From an uncultured Clostridia bacterium (GTDB taxonomy: Bacteria > Bacillota > Clostridia > Lachnospirales > Lachnospiraceae): DNA of 9,064 bases. The DNA lies in assembly GCA_937888895.1 (NCBI GenBank), contig CALASV010000256.1, positions 1 to 9,064 on the forward strand, in the 5' to 3' direction. The notes beneath the pieces were generated by a model, which had not been told where the DNA came from, ran no database searches, and was given only the letters and a program-made list of their open reading frames with translations. Shown piece after piece: positions 5,656 to 9,064 of the stretch. Position numbers and translations under genes: made by a program. Position 1 is the first letter of the stretch. The number at the start of each line of letters is the position of its first letter.

Positions 5656-6156
5656 ATGAATATTGTATTGTTAGAACCGGAAATTCCTGCAAATACAGGA
5701 AATATTGGTCGTACTTGTGTAGCGACGGGAACGAAGTTGCATTTGATTAAGCCACTTGGTTTTGATATTAGTGACAAAGCAGTTCGTCGTGCAGGTATGG
5801 ACTATTGGAAAGAGTTAGACCTTGCAGTTTATGAAAACTTTGAGGAGTTTTTGGAGAAAAATCCAAAAGCAAAAATTTATATGGCAACCACGAAGGCAGA
5901 AAAAGTTTATACAGAAGTAGAGTATGGGCCAGACGATTTTATTATGTTTGGAAAAGAAAGTGCAGGCATTCCAGAAGAAATATTATTACATTATCCAGAA
6001 ACTTCGGTACGTATTCCGATGATTGGAGAAATTCGTTCCTTAAATCTTGCTAATTCTGTTGCAATTATGTTATACGAAGCATTGCGGCAAAATGGGTTTG
6101 AAGGAATGAATACAAAAGGAGCATTGCACCGTCACAACTGGAGTGAAGCCTATTAG
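5656..6156 (+). CDS. trmL: tRNA (cytidine/uridine-34 2'-O)-methyltransferase TrmL, SPOUT
   Basis: A SPOUT-class, AdoMet-dependent enzyme that 2'-O-methylates the wobble nucleotide of leucine tRNAs, as known for the E. coli enzyme. The 166-residue length is that of the minimal trefoil-knot protein without a separate RNA-binding domain. All three motifs are present: PANTGNIGR (11-19), FGKESAGIPEEIL (98-110) and IPMIGEIRSLNLANSVAIM (120-138), followed by LYEALRQ. The last two form the knotted AdoMet pocket and dimer interface. ATG 5656 has AGGAAG (5643-5648) upstream. It sits 17 nt after the aminotransferase gene and 34 nt before mutS2, with no terminator between, so it is probably read from the same transcript. 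This SPOUT subfamily contains close relatives, but the length and motif 1 fit TrmL best. Confidence 0.93.
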   Translation: MNIVLLEPEIPANTGNIGRTCVATGTKLHLIKPLGFDISDKAVRRAGMDYWKELDLAVYENFEEFLEKNPKAKIYMATTKAEKVYTEVEYGPDDFIMFGKESAGIPEEILLHYPETSVRIPMIGEIRSLNLANSVAIMLYEALRQNGFEGMNTKGALHRHNWSEAY

Positions 6157-6190
6157 CTACTTCTGTCGTTAGATAGAGAGGTTAGTTAAA

Positions 6191-8563
6191 ATGAATGAGA
6201 GAGCGTTAAAAACGCTAGAATATGACAAAATTATAGAGCAATTAAAAAGACATGCTGGTTCCGAAATGGGCAAAACATTGTGTGGTCAATTAAAACCACA
6301 AACCGATATTAAAGTAATTCAGACAATGCAACAAGAAACGAGAGATGCCCTTCAGAGAATTTATCAAAAGGGTAGTCTTTCGTTTAATGGTGTGCCTGAT
6401 ATTCGAGGTGCATTGAAGTTATTAGAGGTTGGTTCTGCTTTACTTGCAGGAGAGTTGTTAAAAATTAGTTCTGTGCTTACAGCAACACTTCGAGTAAAAA
6501 ATTATGGTGGAAAAATTAGCGAAGAACAAAAAGAAGATTGCCTTTCCGAGCGTTTTTCTATGTTAGAGCCATTGTCTGTTTTAAATAATGAAATTATGCG
6601 ATGCATTTTATCTGAGGAAGAAATTGCAGATGATGCAAGTCCGGGATTAAAAAGTGTACGTCGTGCTATGAAACTAACAAGTGATAAAATTAGAGACCAG
6701 TTAAATAGTATTGTAAACTCTCAAGATACGAAAGTGATGTTGCAAGATAATCTTGTAACAATGAGAAATGGTCGGTATTGTTTGCCAGTAAAGCAAGAAT
6801 ACAAAGGACAATTTAATGGTTTAATTCATGACCAGTCAGCCAAAGGTTCTACTATTTTTATGGAACCGGCAGTTGTTGTAAAATTAAATAATGAATTAAG
6901 TGAATTGATGTTGAAAGAAGCAAAAGAAATCGAAAAGATTTTAGCAGAGTTAAGTGCACAGGCAGCAGTTCATACAGAAAATTTAAAGTACAATATTGAT
7001 ACATTAGTGGAATTAGATTTTATTTTTGCAAGAGCTTCGTTAGCAAAAGCAATGAAAGCATCTGAGCCAGTATTTAATCATCGTGGTTATATCAATATTA
7101 AAAAGGGTAGACATCCTTTGATTGATGCAAAAGTAGTTGTTCCAATTGATATTTATTTAGGGGATGAATTTACGTTACTTGTTATTACAGGTCCAAATAC
7201 AGGTGGTAAAACAGTTACGTTAAAAACAGTAGGATTATTTACGTTAATGGGACAAGCTGGGCTTCATATTCCTGCGTTTGATGGTTCACAACTTTCGGTA
7301 TTTCAGGAAGTATTTGCAGATATTGGGGATGAACAAAGTATTGAACAAAGTTTAAGTACATTTTCTTCTCACATGACAAATACGGTAAAAATTTTGAATC
7401 AAGCTGATGAACATTCCCTTTGTTTATTTGACGAGCTTGGAGCAGGTACAGACCCAACCGAAGGTGCTGCACTTGCCATGGCAATTTTATCAAACTTACA
7501 TCGTCGTGGTACAAGAGTTGTCGCTACAACGCATTACAGTGAATTAAAAGTGTATGCATTGTCTACACCGGGAGTATCGAATGCTTGTTGTGAATTTAGC
7601 GTAGAAACACTTCGTCCAACGTATCGTTTGTTGATTGGTATTCCGGGAAAAAGTAATGCATTTGCGATTTCTTCTAAATTGGGACTTGCAAATGAAATTA
7701 TTTTAGAGGCGAAAGAATATATTGGCTCGAATGACCAAAGTTTTGAAGATGTTATTTCTAGTTTGGAAGAGCGTCGTATTGCAATGGAGCAAGAAAAACG
7801 ACAAATTGAACAATATAAAGCAGAAGTAGAAACTTTAAAGAAACGTTTGACAGAAAAGTATGAGCGTTTGGACACAGCAAAGGAACGAATTTTACGAGAA
7901 GCAAACGAAGAAGCAAGAGATATTTTGCAAAATGCAAAAGATTATGCGGATGAAACAATTAAGAAATTCAATAAATGGGGTATTTCTGGAAATAATCGTG
8001 AAATGGAACAAGAAAGAACAGCACTGAGAGAAAAACTTGGCGAAAAAGATAAAAAACTAGCTGTTCGTAAAAAAAGTACTACAAATTCAGCCCAAACAAA
8101 AGAATTGTTACTTGGTGATGTGGTGCGTGTATTAACATTTAATTTGGAAGGAAAAGTAGTTTCTTTACCAAATGCAAAAGGCGATTTGACCGTTCAAATG
8201 GGCTTAATGCAAACAAAGGTCAATAAAAAAGATATTGAATGGATTAGCAGAGAGAAAAAAGAAGAAGAACCAAAAAATACGCAAAGTGGTAAAATTAAAA
8301 TGAGTAAAGCAATGACGATTCGTCCGGATATCAATTTAATTGGTATGAGAGTAGATGAAGCATTGCCAGAATTAGATAAATATTTAGATGATGCGTATCT
8401 TTCTAGAATTTCTCAAGTAACAGTCATTCATGGACGAGGAACAGGAGCATTAAAAGAAGCGGTACATGCTCATTTGAAAAAACTAAAATATGTAAAAAGT
8501 TATCGTTTAGGAGCATTTGGAGAAGGCGACCAAGGAGTAACGATAGTAGAGTTCAAGTCGTAA
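6191..8563 (+). CDS. mutS2: MutS2 ATPase with C-terminal Smr domain
   Basis: A MutS-family ATPase lacking the mismatch-recognition domain. Bacterial MutS2 is known as a suppressor of recombination and, in Bacillus subtilis, as a factor that splits collided ribosomes. The 790 residues give full length. The lever and clamp region is 1-300. The ATPase has Walker A GPNTGGKT (334-341), signature STFSSHMTN (389-397), Walker B CLFDELGAGTDP (Asp414, Glu415) and the switch His448 in TTHYSEL. A charged coiled coil follows (about 515-625), then a KOW-like strand region (640-685) and the Smr domain (712-790) with HGRGTG (747-752). The usual Smr LDLRG is INLIG here (715-719), so the Asp/Arg pair is missing. 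ATG 6191 has AGAGAGG (6175-6181) 9 nt upstream. It is the last gene of the operon, after trmL, and both neighbours link it to translation. Confidence 0.96.
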   Translation: MNERALKTLEYDKIIEQLKRHAGSEMGKTLCGQLKPQTDIKVIQTMQQETRDALQRIYQKGSLSFNGVPDIRGALKLLEVGSALLAGELLKISSVLTATLRVKNYGGKISEEQKEDCLSERFSMLEPLSVLNNEIMRCILSEEEIADDASPGLKSVRRAMKLTSDKIRDQLNSIVNSQDTKVMLQDNLVTMRNGRYCLPVKQEYKGQFNGLIHDQSAKGSTIFMEPAVVVKLNNELSELMLKEAKEIEKILAELSAQAAVHTENLKYNIDTLVELDFIFARASLAKAMKASEPVFNHRGYINIKKGRHPLIDAKVVVPIDIYLGDEFTLLVITGPNTGGKTVTLKTVGLFTLMGQAGLHIPAFDGSQLSVFQEVFADIGDEQSIEQSLSTFSSHMTNTVKILNQADEHSLCLFDELGAGTDPTEGAALAMAILSNLHRRGTRVVATTHYSELKVYALSTPGVSNACCEFSVETLRPTYRLLIGIPGKSNAFAISSKLGLANEIILEAKEYIGSNDQSFEDVISSLEERRIAMEQEKRQIEQYKAEVETLKKRLTEKYERLDTAKERILREANEEARDILQNAKDYADETIKKFNKWGISGNNREMEQERTALREKLGEKDKKLAVRKKSTTNSAQTKELLLGDVVRVLTFNLEGKVVSLPNAKGDLTVQMGLMQTKVNKKDIEWISREKKEEEPKNTQSGKIKMSKAMTIRPDINLIGMRVDEALPELDKYLDDAYLSRISQVTVIHGRGTGALKEAVHAHLKKLKYVKSYRLGAFGEGDQGVTIVEFKS

Positions 8564-8579
8564 CGTGGAAAAAAAGATA

Positions 8580-8610
8580 TCACCGTTCCGTTTAATCAAT
8601 GGAATGGTGA
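8580..8610. terminator. Hairpin between mutS2 and the response regulator
   Basis: TCACCGTTCC (8580-8589) pairs with GGAATGGTGA (8601-8610) over 10 bp with one G-U pair and an 11-nt loop. On the plus strand it is followed by A-rich sequence, not a U-run, so it is a poor plus-strand terminator. Read on the minus strand, the stem is followed by a T-rich run (complement of the A-tract at 8569-8575), a better terminator shape. It may terminate antisense transcription, or protect the 3' end of or attenuate the operon mRNA. Confidence 0.5.
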
Positions 8611-8631
8611 AAAAGAATATAGGGGATTAGT

Positions 8632-9009
8632 ATGTCAGTAAAACAAAAAATATTGATTGTCGATGATGATATAAATATTGCAGAACTGATTTCCTTGTAC
8701 TTAACAAAGGAATGTTTTGAAACGAAAATAGTAGAAGATGGGACAGAAGCAATACGAGAATTGATTGCGTTTGAACCAAATTTAATTTTGCTTGATTTAA
8801 TGCTTCCAGATATGGATGGATTTGAAATTACGCGTCGTCTTCGATTGGAAAAAGAAACTTCTATTATTATGATGACAGCTCGCGACTCTATTATGGATAT
8901 TGTTGCTGGGCTTGATCGTGGTGCAGATGACTATATTGTAAAGCCATTTCGCCCCACCTATTTATTAGAACGAATAAATGTAGCTTTAGGCTTAAATCGT
9001 TACGATTAA
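8632..9009 (+). CDS. Response-regulator receiver protein, OmpR-type, apparently truncated
   Basis: A two-component receiver domain that would be phosphorylated by a sensor kinase. The acidic pocket is Asp11/Asp12 (ILIVDDDINIAEL), the phosphate-accepting residue is Asp55 in LLDLMLPD, and the switch Thr82 and conserved Lys104 in DDYIVKPF are intact. The sequence style (NIAELISLYL, GADDYIVKPF) is that of OmpR/PhoB regulators, normally ~225-235 residues with a winged-helix DNA-binding domain. Here TAA at 9007-9009 ends the protein after 125 residues, right after the receiver. Either it is a stand-alone receiver or the gene is broken: a frame-shifted stretch after 9016 could be the start of the lost domain. 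ATG 8632 has AGGGGA (8621-8626) 5 nt upstream. No kinase gene is in the window; it could lie beyond the right edge. Confidence 0.85.
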   Translation: MSVKQKILIVDDDINIAELISLYLTKECFETKIVEDGTEAIRELIAFEPNLILLDLMLPDMDGFEITRRLRLEKETSIIMMTARDSIMDIVAGLDRGADDYIVKPFRPTYLLERINVALGLNRYD

Positions 9010-9064
9010 AATATAAAATTTAAATCTTAATCTGTACCCACTTTCCGGCTTTGAAGCGAATGGA
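9010..9064. other. Right-edge sequence of uncertain coding content
   Basis: After the receiver stop the DNA is first very AT-rich (9010-9030) and then about half GC (9031-9064), unlike the rest of the window. On the plus strand one frame from 9017 reads NLNLNLYPLSGFEANG, which resembles the first strands of an OmpR winged helix but is out of frame with the receiver. On the minus strand a frame ends at 9020 with ...RFKAGKWVQIKI, which could be the C-terminus of a gene entering from the right. The window is too short to decide. Confidence 0.25.

Noticed and set aside
7534..7875. Minus-strand open frames inside mutS2 (also 7239-7514 and 7758-7958)
   Set aside because: Fully antisense to the conserved ATPase and coiled-coil region; sequences are low-complexity shadows.
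1..9064. CRISPR array, tRNA, rRNA, integrase or defence operon
   Set aside because: No regular spaced repeats, cloverleaf, or signature proteins of such systems were seen on either strand.

Overview
The window is low-GC DNA (roughly one third G+C by eye) with strong Shine-Dalgarno sites, ATG and GTG starts and AT-rich codon use. The proteins (MutS2 with a Smr domain, an Lrp-type regulator joined to a class I aminotransferase, an AIR-synthase-like protein, TrmL) point to a Gram-positive anaerobe of the Bacillota, most likely class Clostridia and perhaps Lachnospiraceae. That placement is inferred from protein style and gene order and was not searched. No rRNA, tRNA, CRISPR array, phage gene or recognisable transposase is visible.

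Layout. (1) 1-600: a single MerR-type HTH gene with its own sigma-A-like promoter and palindromes just downstream of it, closed by a large near-perfect hairpin (535-594). (2) 601-2116: a new promoter drives endonuclease III (nth) and then a DEDDh-family 3'-5' exonuclease, a small DNA-repair or nucleic-acid pair. (3) 2084-2845: a minus-strand gene for a membrane-anchored TPR-like protein. It overlaps the exonuclease gene tail-to-tail by 33 bp and is divergent from a 30-residue single-TM peptide gene that has an excellent ribosome-binding site. (4) 2992-8563: five tightly packed plus-strand genes, probably one operon: AIR-synthase-like protein, Lrp/AsnC regulator, class I aminotransferase, TrmL tRNA methyltransferase and MutS2. 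The first three are translationally coupled by 1-nt and 4-nt overlaps. (5) 8564-9064: a hairpin, then a response-regulator receiver of OmpR type that stops after 125 residues with no DNA-binding domain in frame. The last ~35 bases are richer in GC and may be either a frame-shifted winged-helix remnant or the end of another gene.

The operon joins a probable amino-acid metabolism module (PurM-like enzyme, amino-acid-sensing regulator, PLP aminotransferase) to translation and ribosome quality-control genes (TrmL, MutS2). I see no complete undescribed defence or mobile system. The points most worth a second look are the uncharacterised AIR-synthase-like/Lrp/aminotransferase module, the tiny membrane peptide with its divergent TPR partner, the interrupted response regulator at the right edge, and the Smr motif change in MutS2.
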